This document shows, piece after piece, positions 50,707 through 60,342 of a stretch of 64,000 nucleotides of DNA. Within the stretch, counting starts at the first letter, position 1, and the number at the start of each line of letters is the position of its first letter. This DNA comes from Arsenophonus sp052174115. GTDB lineage: Bacteria; Pseudomonadota; Gammaproteobacteria; Enterobacterales; Enterobacteriaceae. Below the pieces are notes generated by a model. That model had not been told where the DNA came from and ran no database searches. It was given only the letters and a program-made list of their open reading frames with translations. Location of the stretch: the NCBI GenBank assembly GCA_052174115.1, contig JBQMRX010000001.1, positions 868,001 to 932,000 on the forward strand, given 5' to 3'. A program made the position numbers and the translations under genes.

Positions 50707-51003
50707 ATGGCACTTACAAAAGCTGAAATGTCAGAAAATCTATTTAAAAAACTAGATATAAGTAAACATAATGCAAAAAACATAATTGAACTTTTTTTTG
50801 AAGAAGTTAGTTGTTCATTAGAAAATGGAGAGAAAGTAAAACTATCAGGATTTGGTAATTTTGATTTGCGTTATAAAAAACAACGTCCAGGTCGAAATCC
50901 AAAAACTGGAGAAGATATCCCAATCACTGCTCGTCGAGTAGTAACTTTTCGATCTGGTCAAAAGTTAAAAGGTAAGGTTGAAAAGATGAAATCTCATAAA
51001 TAA
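50707..51003 (+). CDS. ihfA: integration host factor alpha subunit
   Basis: 98 residues (E. coli 99). A DNA-bending HU/IHF-family protein that works as a heterodimer with IHF-beta. MALTKAEMSENLFKKLDISK, LENGEKVKLSGFGNFDLR and the DNA-contacting arm RPGRNPKTGEDIPITARRVV are intact, including the intercalating proline. It is co-transcribed with pheST as in E. coli. Two strong hairpins follow. Confidence 0.96.
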   Translation: MALTKAEMSENLFKKLDISKHNAKNIIELFFEEVSCSLENGEKVKLSGFGNFDLRYKKQRPGRNPKTGEDIPITARRVVTFRSGQKLKGKVEKMKSHK

Positions 51004-51018
51004 TAAATTATTTCATAT

Positions 51019-51042
51019 TAAAAGCTGTCTTAACAGCTTTTA
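51019..51042 (+). terminator. ihfA operon terminator
   Basis: TAAAAGCTGT (51019-51028) and ACAGCTTTTA (51033-51042) pair over 10 bases around a CTTA loop, 16 bases after the ihfA stop, with T-rich DNA following. Confidence 0.75.
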
Positions 51043-51636
51043 ATAAATTTTTAATAAAAAACATAAAATATATTAATTGAACAATCATTTAACTTTTGAG
51101 TTAAATGATTGTTCAATTAATATATGCTTTTATATATATTTATTCTTTTTAAAATTTCATATTTTATAAATATTAATATTTTTTATTTGATTGATAAAAT
51201 AAAATTATATTTTAATTATTACTTATAAATTAAAAATTATATAAATAAATAAACTTCATGTTATTTTTTAAATTATTAATAAACATTTATAAAACTACTA
51301 TTAAATTTATAAGTATTTCTAATCATTTAGATTTTATATAAATCATTTACTTATGATTTTAATTAATAAAGATATTTATAATATTAATTGAAATAATTTT
51401 ATGATAATTTTTTTTAAAAACAAAGATATAAATCTTATCTTTTATTTAGTAAATAAAAATTTAACACTATTATATGTAAGATATAATATATAATATGAAT
51501 AAGTATAATACAATTAATGTAATATTATTTATGTTAATTAACAAATAACTCAAACTGATTATCATTATTATTATTAAAATAAAACTAAAACAAAAAAGTT
51601 AACTTAACTATAAGCGATAATTAAGATATTAATTTT
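51043..51636. other. 0.6 kb convergent spacer between ihfA and manZ
   Basis: It holds a 27-bp perfect hairpin (51068-51125, listed separately) and otherwise no gene. E. coli has btuCED after ihfA; no trace is legible. Confidence 0.5.
51068..51125. repeat. 27-bp perfect inverted repeat with 4-nt loop
   Basis: The arm 51068-51094 (starts ATATATTAATTGAACAATCA) is exactly complementary to 51099-51125, with TTTG between. It lies 26 bases after the ihfA terminator, between convergent operons, so it may serve as a second, bidirectional terminator. It is much longer than a usual terminator stem. Confidence 0.8.
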
Positions 51637-52497
51637 TTAAGATAAAAATTCTCCAGAATAACCAATAATACTTAAAATAAAAAAACTAATAATAATCCAC
51701 AATGGATTTATTTTATGTCGCAATAACCACATACAACAAAAAGTTAGTAATAATGGTACTAAGCCAGGCATTAATTGATTAAAAATAGTTTGTACAGTAG
51801 TAACTGTTATTTCACCAGTATTTGGATTTTTTATTTCTGATATAACTAAAGAAATATTAACATTAGTCCACTTATTAACTAATGCACCCATCACAAATAA
51901 TCCTAATATAGAAGCTCCTTCCGTTATTCTTTGTAAAAAACCATTACTCATTTCATGAACAATATTAAGTCCTTTTTTATAGCCATAAATTACACCGTAA
52001 TAACGTGTTAATAAGCGAACTAAATTAAATAAAATAAAAAATAATATTGGCCCTAATAAACTACCTGACATCGCAATTCCTGCCCCTAATGCAGCAAAAA
52101 CTGGTCGTATTGTTCCCCAAAAAATAGGATCTCCAATACCTGCTAATGGACCCATTAAGCCAATTTTTATACTATTAATTACACCATCATTAATATTTTC
52201 ACCATTAGCCCTTTGTTCTTCCATTGCCATTGAAACACCTAAAATAGATGATGCAACATAAGGATGTGTATTAAAAAACTCTAGATGACGTTTAATAGCC
52301 TGTTTACATTCTTTATTTTTTTCAGGGTATAATCGACGAATTACTGGTATCATTGCAAAACAAAAACCAAGTGCTTGCATACGTTCAAAGTTCCAAGATC
52401 CTTGAAAAAGATTAGAGCGTAAAAAAACTTTGCGAATATCACTAGTAGTAAGTTTTTTTTTATTTATTTGTTTCACTGAAGCTATATTTATCATCAT
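51637..52497 (-). CDS. manZ: PTS mannose-specific EIID component
   Basis: 286 residues (E. coli ManZ 283-286). One of the two membrane subunits of the mannose/glucose/glucosamine PTS permease. It has a large cytoplasmic N-terminal part with LTTSDIRKVFLRSNLFQGSW and MAMEEQRANGE, then GLMGPLAGIGDPIFWGTIRP and hydrophobic C-terminal segments, as in the PTS EIID family. Last gene of manXYZ, 12 bases after manY. Confidence 0.94.
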   Translation of the reverse strand: MMINIASVKQINKKKLTTSDIRKVFLRSNLFQGSWNFERMQALGFCFAMIPVIRRLYPEKNKECKQAIKRHLEFFNTHPYVASSILGVSMAMEEQRANGENINDGVINSIKIGLMGPLAGIGDPIFWGTIRPVFAALGAGIAMSGSLLGPILFFILFNLVRLLTRYYGVIYGYKKGLNIVHEMSNGFLQRITEGASILGLFVMGALVNKWTNVNISLVISEIKNPNTGEITVTTVQTIFNQLMPGLVPLLLTFCCMWLLRHKINPLWIIISFFILSIIGYSGEFLS

Positions 52498-52509
52498 TCC
52501 ATTCCTTAA

Positions 52510-53310
52510 TTAATCTAATTCATTATCTAAATCGGTATTATCATTATTTTTTGAAGTAGTGATTTTTGATTGGTTATGTTTAGGGTTAAGTTGAATATAA
52601 AGAATGGCCATCATAACACCAATAACACCTAAAGCAACTAAATTGAAGTTAGTAAATGCAGCAGTTACAAAACCTAAATAAAAAAATGGCATTAAATAGC
52701 CTGCATACATCATATTAATTACCATAGCATAGCCGACAACAACAATAATACCACTAGCAATATTTAATCCTTTAGTTACAACATCAGGAATTAAATTAAG
52801 AATATATTGTACTTCTGAAGTACCTACAGAGATAGCAACAATTAGAGATGGAACAGCAATACGCATTGCTTGCAATAATAATGCTAAAATATGAATTATA
52901 CTTAATGCTCGTAGATTAGCAGATAATGCAGCTCGATCAGATATGTGTTGGAATGCAACAGTAACTGTTCGAACAATAACAGTTAATATTTGACCTGCTG
53001 CGGCTAAAGGAATTGCTAACGCAATACCAGTAGCAATATCTTGTTTGCCAGCAATAACTAGAATAGTAGAAATTATTGATGCTAAGGCAGCGTCAGGAGC
53101 AATAGCTGCACCGATATTCATCCATCCAAGGGCGATCATCTCTAATGTTCCTCCAATAATTATCCCTGTTTTTAATTCACCTAGTACAAGACCAATTAAT
53201 GTACAAGCGACTAAAGGACGATGAAATTGAAATTCATCTAAAACAGAACCAATACCTGCAATAGAGGCAACAAAAAAAACTAGTATGATTTGAACAACGG
53301 TAAGTTCCAT
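52510..53310 (-). CDS. manY: PTS mannose-specific EIIC component
   Basis: 266 residues, the E. coli length. A membrane-embedded EIIC that forms the sugar-translocating unit with ManZ. The N-terminal MELTVVQIILVFFVASIAGI, FHRPLVACTLIGLVLGELKTG and GGTLEMIALGWMNIGAAIAPD are family hallmarks. A GGAG-type ribosome site precedes the ATG. It lies 69 bases after manX. Confidence 0.95.
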   Translation of the reverse strand: MELTVVQIILVFFVASIAGIGSVLDEFQFHRPLVACTLIGLVLGELKTGIIIGGTLEMIALGWMNIGAAIAPDAALASIISTILVIAGKQDIATGIALAIPLAAAGQILTVIVRTVTVAFQHISDRAALSANLRALSIIHILALLLQAMRIAVPSLIVAISVGTSEVQYILNLIPDVVTKGLNIASGIIVVVGYAMVINMMYAGYLMPFFYLGFVTAAFTNFNLVALGVIGVMMAILYIQLNPKHNQSKITTSKNNDNTDLDNELD

Positions 53311-53379
53311 TGTTTATCTCCTCTAACAAACAACGTTGGTAAAGTATATTTTTAATTTGTTAATTTATAAGTAAAAAAA

Positions 53380-54351
53380 TTAAGTTTTTACTTTTTTAAT
53401 AAGGGCTAACATATCTAGTTTTTTATCGCTATAAACTTTACGAGCTTCAAGTTCGACACCTCGTTTTGATAATTTATTAAAAGCATCAATATCTTTATTA
53501 TCAATTGAAATTGCATTGTTAACTTGTATTTTACCATCACGATACGCCATCCCACCAATATTGACAGATTTTATTTTTACACCACCTTTTACAACCTGTA
53601 AAACATCTGTTGGATTTGTGAATAATAACATAACACGTTCACCAGCGTACTTTGGGTTATTATAAACACGAATATATTTTTCTACATCAACAACATGAGC
53701 GATAACACCTGGTGGTGCAACTTGTTTTAATAAGGTTGAACGAATATGATCTTTAGCAACTTTATTACTTACTACGATAATACGTTTAACTTTTATTTCT
53801 TTTGTCCAACGAATAGCTACTTGACCATGAATTAAACGATCATCAATTCGTGTAAGGGCAATAAACATATATCTCTGTTGATTTGTTAGATTCGATACGT
53901 GTGATCTAGGAATTAAGACTGGTAAATTTTTAAGTTTATTACTAATCTCTAAATTATTTAATGCTTTAATTTCATTTCGACCAACTTTAATAGCATTATT
54001 GACTAATTCACTAAAAGTAGGATTATCATCACGGAATAATAATGTAGCAACTAACATTGGAATATTAACACCTGTAATTATATCATATTTATTTTTATCT
54101 TTACTTTCTATAATTTGATTTGCGGCATTAAATGGACTACCGCCCCACATGTCTACTAAAAATAATACACCTTGAGAAACATCAAGCTCATTAAGTTTTT
54201 GATTATATTTTTCAATTAAAATATCAGTATTTTCACTTGAAATGAAATCGATATAAACAAAATTTTGTTGTTTACCAATTAACATTTCAGTGGCCATGAG
54301 TAGCTGTTTTGCAGCAACACCATGAGTACTAATTATAATAGCTATACTCAT
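53380..54351 (-). CDS. manX: PTS mannose-specific EIIAB component
   Basis: 323 residues, as in E. coli. A cytoplasmic two-domain phosphocarrier. EIIA occupies residues 1-135 with the phospho-His at H10 (IIISTHG) and VDMWGGSPFNAA. After a linker, EIIB has the active His in RIDDRLIHGQVAIRW (about residue 175). It accepts phosphate from HPr and passes it to the sugar entering through ManYZ. A textbook AAGGAGG ribosome site 5 bases before the ATG is the strongest in the window. First gene of manXYZ. The operon also carries chitobiose-derived amino sugars such as glucosamine in E. coli. Confidence 0.96.
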   Translation of the reverse strand: MSIAIIISTHGVAAKQLLMATEMLIGKQQNFVYIDFISSENTDILIEKYNQKLNELDVSQGVLFLVDMWGGSPFNAANQIIESKDKNKYDIITGVNIPMLVATLLFRDDNPTFSELVNNAIKVGRNEIKALNNLEISNKLKNLPVLIPRSHVSNLTNQQRYMFIALTRIDDRLIHGQVAIRWTKEIKVKRIIVVSNKVAKDHIRSTLLKQVAPPGVIAHVVDVEKYIRVYNNPKYAGERVMLLFTNPTDVLQVVKGGVKIKSVNIGGMAYRDGKIQVNNAISIDNKDIDAFNKLSKRGVELEARKVYSDKKLDMLALIKKVKT

Positions 54352-54767
54352 TACTTTCCTCCTTAGAAGTAGAGTTAAAATAATAAAATAATTATTTTAA
54401 TTTACTTGTCAATTATGGAAGAATACAATTAAACATTTATTAATATGATAATTTTATTATATAAATTATTAACTATAATTAAAATTTAATATTTAATAGA
54501 TTATCATTTTAATATGAAAAAAATATATAATTAATCAAAATATTTAAAATTAATATAAATATTTTTATAAAAATATTTATATTAATAAATTTATTTTTTA
54601 TAATAATTATTATTTTTCATGAAATATAGCCGATATTAAAATTAATTTATAATTTTACAAATAGAATTATATTCTGAAAATTTAAATAAATTTAAAAATT
54701 TTTAAAAAACTTATTTACATTAAAAATATCAAGTAATAATATAAATTATTTTTATATTTAAAATAAA
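54352..54767. other. manX upstream region
   Basis: It presumably carries the manXYZ promoter. No gene is seen up to the sdaA remnant. Confidence 0.5.
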
Positions 54768-56130
54768 TTAATTATATATTACTTCAATAGCTAAATTTTC
54801 GCAAGAACGTTCATTATCTTTAGTATTTATATTTTTATTTTCATGTATTTATATTTTAATATAAATAATTTTTATTAAATAATTGAAATAAATTTAGTAA
54901 AAAACTAACTTAATTCTATTATATAATAGTTTGAGGTAAGATTTAAGTTATTTTTAATATTAATTAAAAATTATAAATATTTTATAATTTTTTCCAAAAA
55001 TGCTCAATTAATAATATTATTAATTTATTTAAATACTTAATATAAAATTATTAAATTTATAAATAACACTAATTTAATTAAAAATAAAATAATAACTAAT
55101 AAAAATGTTAACGTTGAATAAATTTAATATAAAAATCACTATAATAGTATTAAATAAAATAATTAAAATAATAATTATTTTTAATCATTAATAAATATAT
55201 TAATTATATAATTATATTTAATTAATTATTAAGAAATTTTATATTTTATCAATATATATGATCTAAATGTAAATAAATATTAAATTTCTTTGTATATAAA
55301 AATTAAGTAAAATATTTTCAATTTTAAATTTTAGTTAATATAAAAGTCTAATTTTTATTTTTAATTTTATTAAATAGCGTTTATTTTTGTATATAACTTA
55401 TAATTTTCATTATAAATGAAATTAATATATAATTTATTTTTAAAATAAAATTTTACTGAATTCTTATTAAATAATAAGTTTTATTAAAAATTTTTAATAA
55501 AACTACTAATGGTCATTATTGTATTATTTTTATTTAATATAAATTTTATAATAAAAGTTTTATTTTATATACCTTAACACTGAAGGTTAATGTAATATAA
55601 TTTACAGTATTTACTAAAAAGATAAATATTTTATTTTCTTAATGTTATTAATGAAATTTAAAATTTTTCAATAAAAAATTAATTACTGATATCATTATTT
55701 GATACATTAATAATATTATTAATATAATGCTATTATTTTTTAATAAAAATAAAAATTATAAATATATCAATATTAATACTATAATTGATAAAATATATTT
55801 TAATCAATTTTTGATAAATTATTTATTAGTTTTATTAATTAAAAAACATCAAACTTTTATAATGATAATATTTACTATTAAACATATAAAAATAATAATA
55901 ATTAAGAATAAATATTTTAAAATAAAATAATAAAACAAAACAATTAATTGATATTAATTGTTTTGAATATAATATTAATTTATGAAAATATATTTCAATT
56001 AATTATTTCTTTAAAATTTATTTAAATCAATAAAACATAAATAAAAAGTTTTTTATTTTTTTATATTTTTATAAATAGAAATATAAATTTAGATTTATAA
56101 ATTTTGTTATATTTAATCATATATAGATAG
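54768..56130 (-). pseudogene. sdaA: L-serine deaminase SdaA, heavily decayed
   Basis: The minus strand ends with DNERSCENLAIEVIYN and a stop at 54768-54770, matching the E. coli SdaA C-terminus YRETSRGGLAIKVQCD position by position, mostly through C-to-T/G-to-A type changes (CGC to TGC, GGA to GAA, TGT to TAT, GAT to AAT). Upstream, with frame changes, come RIKL...LLNLF (E. coli RVSLDKVIETM), NLNLTS (ALRRTS) and LEKII...FLIN (IERNA...KAIN). Only about the last 75 codons are legible. The left limit is inferred from the gene's usual 1.36 kb length. Synteny agrees: E. coli has sdaA downstream of pabB, with nudL between. Confidence 0.6.
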
Positions 56131-56169
56131 GTAATATTAATTAAAGTTAATCAATAATTTAACTATTAT

Positions 56170-57531
56170 ATTATTTTTATAAAAAAATAATATTTGATTT
56201 ACTTTATTAAAACTTTCTTAGTATTCTTTTTTTAGTAGTGCTATCTATGATAATTTCAAATTCAACCTAATAATAAAAAAGTATTAATTTTAATTAATAA
56301 ATAGGTATATTAGTATTTGTATCCATTGATTAGCACAAAAATTAATATAACTAATTGCTATAGAATAACTATTCGTCGATGAAGTTTAAGTTCATCAATA
56401 ATTTTTATTGAGCGTATTTTTTATACATCAATAATTAAACCACTAAAAAATAAATCTTTAATAGATAAGTTACATGGTAGTAAAATAGTATTTTTAATAA
56501 TAGTGATAACTAAACGATAAACAGAAGTAAAAACTCAATAACAAAAAATTCTAACATATTAATTATTTCTAGTATTTTTATTTTATCAATATCATTAGTA
56601 ATAAATTAAATTATCATTATATTTTTAATGTGATCTTTGATTAATAATTGTAAGCGTTTTATTTATTTTTGATCTTTTTTGAAGATTAAAAAGTTTAGAT
56701 AATGTTCCTTTAATTAAATAAGTTTAAATTAAAATAATTTTGAAATAAAAAATATTCAAGAAATATAACTATGTAAACAATGTTATTTAAAATAAATGAA
56801 AACAAAAAAGTAACATAATTATTTTAATTAAGTTTAAAGAAAGTTTTCTATTTATTAATATAATATTTAACTTTAAAATACTGTGCAAAATTAATTTGTT
56901 AACAATCACCATCACGTAAATATTGATAAACTTTATTAATTTTAATATAATATTCTTCTTTTGACATATTATTTTTTAATCTTCATACCTTTTAAATTAT
57001 TTAAAAGGTATTTTTATTTATTTTTTTTAATAATATTTTATAATTAAATAAAAAATTATTTTTATGATGATCAACAATTAACATCCAAAAATAAATATCA
57101 ATTGTCGTATTAAGAAAATTTAATTTATTTTAGTTTGTTTTAGTAAAATTTCTATATTTTTATCTAAATTATAGACCAATATATTTAAAGCAAAATATTA
57201 AAAAATATTTTTATTTGACTTGAAAATTAGATTAATATATTATATTTTATTATTTAATAATTTAAAAAATTAAATTTAGAATTTAATTTTTTTTGTTTTT
57301 TATGGTTAATTTATATGATATTACTTTTAATTTTTAAAGTACTAACTGGATCAGAAACTATAATATTAAAGTATGATTATATTAATAATTTGCATTACTT
57401 GATATAATGACAATTGTCAATGGCTTATTAGCTATAAAATTAAAATAATTTAAAACAATATTTAATGAATAAAGTAGTTGAATTTTTGTATATATATATT
57501 TTAAATAATATTAGGTATTACTAATAAACAT
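56170..57531 (-). pseudogene. pabB: aminodeoxychorismate synthase component I (PabB), decayed
   Basis: The whole length is legible in pieces on the minus strand, with many stops and frameshifts. In order: IQLLYSLN (E. coli VITLLWRQD), VSDPVSTLKI (VADPICTLTT, 57324-57358), VYQYLRDGDC-*-QINFAQ (VQEYLHSGDCYQVNLAQ, 56881-56950), KDHIKNIMII-*-FITNDID (KDRAENLMIVDLMRNDIG, 56582-56639), LEFFVIEF (PELFVVEP), SIKIIDELKLHRR (AMEIIDELEPQRR, 56360-56410) and ESFNKVNQIL (ETFDKVNRIL, 56180-56216). A start-like ATG is at 57529-57531. PabB makes the p-aminobenzoate precursor for folate, so this route is dead here. It is divergent from yoaH, as in E. coli. Confidence 0.88.
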
Positions 57532-57600
57532 ATTATAATAAAAATATTTTATGATTAAAATTACGTTAATAATATATTGATAATAATAATTAAATAAATT

Positions 57601-57762
57601 ATGAGTAAAACAAATATTTTAAATATTTTTACATTAAATGATCAAGAACAACAAGAATCTGTTGAACGTATTCATCAATTAATGGAAAAGGGAATAACTA
57701 GTAAAGAAGCAATTGCTTTGGTTGCAAAGGAAATACGTAAAAAATATATGAGTAAAGTTTAA
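57601..57762 (+). CDS. yoaH: UPF0181 family protein YoaH
   Basis: A 53-residue protein whose core QEQQESVERIHQLMEKGITS followed by KEAIALVAKEIR matches E. coli YoaH ([20 protein letters not shown] then SGQAIALVAEELR, 59 residues). The function of the family is unknown. There is no good ribosome site, but the frame is open, much richer in G/C than the flanks, and in the E. coli position divergent from pabB. It survives while its neighbours on both sides have decayed, which argues that it is under selection. The C-terminal acidic tail of E. coli YoaH is absent. Confidence 0.88.
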   Translation: MSKTNILNIFTLNDQEQQESVERIHQLMEKGITSKEAIALVAKEIRKKYMSKV

Positions 57763-59098
57763 GTTTATAATGTTTTAAATAAAAAATATTTTATATTATT
57801 ATATATTTATAATATAGAAGATATTTCATACTTTTAATTATAAATGTATAATAATAAATTGTTTACAAGTAAATATAGAGTTGATAAATATATTTTTAAA
57901 AATTTATAATTATTTAATAAATTGAGATTAATAATATAAAAATTATTTATTTTTAAGTTTTTTAACATAAAAATCATTAGTATTTTAATTTTTATAATTT
58001 GAATATATTATTCCTGTTAATAAAAATAATTATTCTATAATATGAAAAAATTATTTAATAAAATAAAGTATTTTATTAAAAATGAGACATTATTAAGTAA
58101 ACATAATTTTTTATTAAAATAATTAATAATAATAAATATAATTTATATATTAGGTTGATTTAATTAAAAAAAATATATAATCTTATATAAGTTATTTAAC
58201 GAATATAAAAATAGTATTAATAAAAAATATTTATTATTCTAAAAAAATTATTAGTATCATATAAAATATTATATAATTATTATTCATTCTTTAACGAAAG
58301 AATTATTTAAAATTTAATAGAATAATATTAAATATCATTAAATTTTTATATAAAATATTTATATTAAAGATAATATAATTTTACAGTAATTTTAAAATAT
58401 TAAATAGTAAAATTAATTTTATTATTAAATTATTTTAATAATAAAATAATAAATTTATTATAATATTATATATTAGTGAAAATATAAAAATGATTTTATT
58501 ATTTAGATTATTTAATATTTTTATAAAATTTTTAGTTTTTATTCATTTTATATTTCATAAGTAACTATTTATTTAGTCACTAATTATTTAATATAATTAA
58601 AATTATTAAAAACATTTTAAATTATTAGAATAAATAATGTAGATAATTTTTTTAAAAAATTAATATTATTATGAATTAGTAATTTTATTTTTTAAATAAA
58701 AAATAAAATATTAAATAATTTTTATATTTTTTTAAAAAAATTTATTTTAAATACAAATATAATTTATTAGATTAATAAATTATATTAATTAAATATTACC
58801 AATTTATATAAAATAAACTTTATATATATAAACTAAAATAGTTATAATAATCATCACTAATTTTAGTATATGTTATTTAGTAAATATATTTATATTTTAT
58901 TATTTTATATATAATCAAATAATTATTTGAAATTTTAATTAATTTTAATTTATTATCTAATTTAATACTAGTTAATTAAACTAAAATTAATTAAAATATA
59001 ATAATTAATATAACGATTGTTAATTTTAAGAATAGACTATTATCTAAGTAATTTATTTATTTTTTAAAATATAATATATATAAAATTTGATAAATATA
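57763..59098. other. 1.3 kb desert between yoaH and the msrC remnant
   Basis: No gene recognised. A small 7-bp hairpin (58286-58303) is present. In E. coli yebS/yebT lie upstream of msrC; I see no legible block of either. Confidence 0.5.
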
Positions 59099-59600
59099 AT
59101 GAAAAGTTTTTATTAAAATTCTTCATATACTTTAACTAATTTAATTACTGATAAATCCAATTTTATTATCGTTCTTATTAAGAATAAATACACTACTATT
59201 TCAAAGTAGTTAGATGATATTAATTTACTATGATTTTATTTAAAAAAGTATCAAAGTAATATTTTTGTGATTTTTTATAAAAAATATTAAATTTATACTT
59301 ATTAAGTAAAAAAATGTTTCTTTGAGTATTTTGTTTTCATAAAAATAAAATATTGTTTTATTGACATTTTTTAACACATAAGTAAAATAATATTAATGAT
59401 TCAAAGATTGTTTTATTAATTAGTTCTCAATAGAGAACTAATTAATTTATTAAATAATATTAATAGTTCTATTTTAATTATTATTATAAATAAAATAAAT
59501 AATAAAAAGATTTTAATTGAAAGAGTTTTATTATGCGAATATATTTATATATTAATCTAATTCAATAATTGATTTATATGTCAAATATCTGTAATTATAT
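59099..59600 (+). pseudogene. msrC: free methionine-R-sulfoxide reductase MsrC, decayed
   Basis: One plus-strand frame from ATG 59099, broken by stops, follows E. coli MsrC (YebR, 165 residues). MKSFY matches MNKTEFY, LDDINLL-*-FYL matches LTDINWAGFYL (Gly codon to TGA), and DSKIVLL matches NSEIVLPL (about 59395-59415), with plausible spacing in between. The C-terminal third is barely legible, so the right end is estimated from gene length. The gene sits directly upstream of the proQ remnant on the same strand, the E. coli order. Loss removes repair of free Met-R-sulfoxide. Confidence 0.7.
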
Positions 59601-59660
59601 TCTAATATTGTTAGTTTATTTCTATATTAATTAGTAAAGTTATTATAATTATAAAATTTA

Positions 59661-60307
59661 ATGGAAAATTAATTTAAATTAAGTAGTAGTAAAGAAATAA
59701 TTATTTTTAATTAAGTATTTTTATTGTTTTATTGTTAAAAATGAAGTTCATTTATTAAAAATTTAGATCTTTTATAATACTATAATAAAACTAACTAAAG
59801 AAGATAGTATGAAAAAATATAATTGCATTTATCTTAAGATATATACTTTTAATTTATGTTATCTATATAGTATCGAAAATATTAAACGAATTAATTTAAA
59901 TAATAATAAGTTATGATAATTTAGAATCAAAATATATGTAGAATATGTGTACAAACAGTTGAGTTGATAGAAGAAAAATTAATATTCAAGTTTAATAAAT
60001 AAAACAAAAATTAAGAAAATTAGAATTTTAATAAAAACTGTAAAAACAGAAAATAAAAACATTATTGATTATTTCTAATAAAAATAAATATTATATTTAT
60101 AATGAATATTAAATTAAAAAAATCAATTATAATATAATGATTAATTCAGAAAAATTAAAATTTATAATAAATATTTTTATATTAAAATAATCAAATATTA
60201 AAGATTATAATTAACTAAAGTATTATAGACACACTAGTACTAGAGATAACTAAAGATAATATTTATTTATAATTATGTTAATAATTATAAATAAATACTT
60301 CTATTGA
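59661..60307 (+). pseudogene. proQ: RNA chaperone ProQ, decayed
   Basis: The entire gene is present as a ghost. MEN-*-FKLSSSKEIIIF (E. coli MENQPKLNSSKEVIAF, 59661-59708) starts it. After a frameshift come YCFIVKNEVHLLKI-*-IFYN (HCFSAEGEARPLKIGIFQD), KIYTFNLCYLYS and INLNNN (RLYTSSWRYLYG, VDLDGN, from 59836). Near the end is DTLVLEITKDNI (DATVLEITKDGV, 60225-60257), closing with MLIIINKYFY and TGA at 60305-60307 (MSMIVRAEHLVF). ProQ is a FinO-domain RNA chaperone that also influences osmotic control of ProP. It lies 35 bases before prc, the E. coli arrangement, and prc has outlived it. Confidence 0.9.
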
Positions 60308-60342
60308 ATACTTAAAGTTATTATAGGAAAGCTAATCACGAA

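Noticed and set aside
55727..55930. 67-codon ORF (MLLFFNKNKNYKYININ...)
   Set aside because: Composition is only Asn/Ile/Lys/Phe/Tyr-type AT codons, with no ribosome site and no family resemblance. It lies on the opposite strand inside the inferred sdaA remnant.
59361..59446. Apparent small transcription unit: consensus TTGACA (59361) with TAAAAT 16 bases later, then a 14-bp hairpin (59415-59428 / 59433-59446)
   Set aside because: The same bases read as part of the decayed msrC frame (HFLTHK and DSKIVLL blocks), so the promoter-like hexamers are probably coding remnants. The hairpin lacks a proper T tract.
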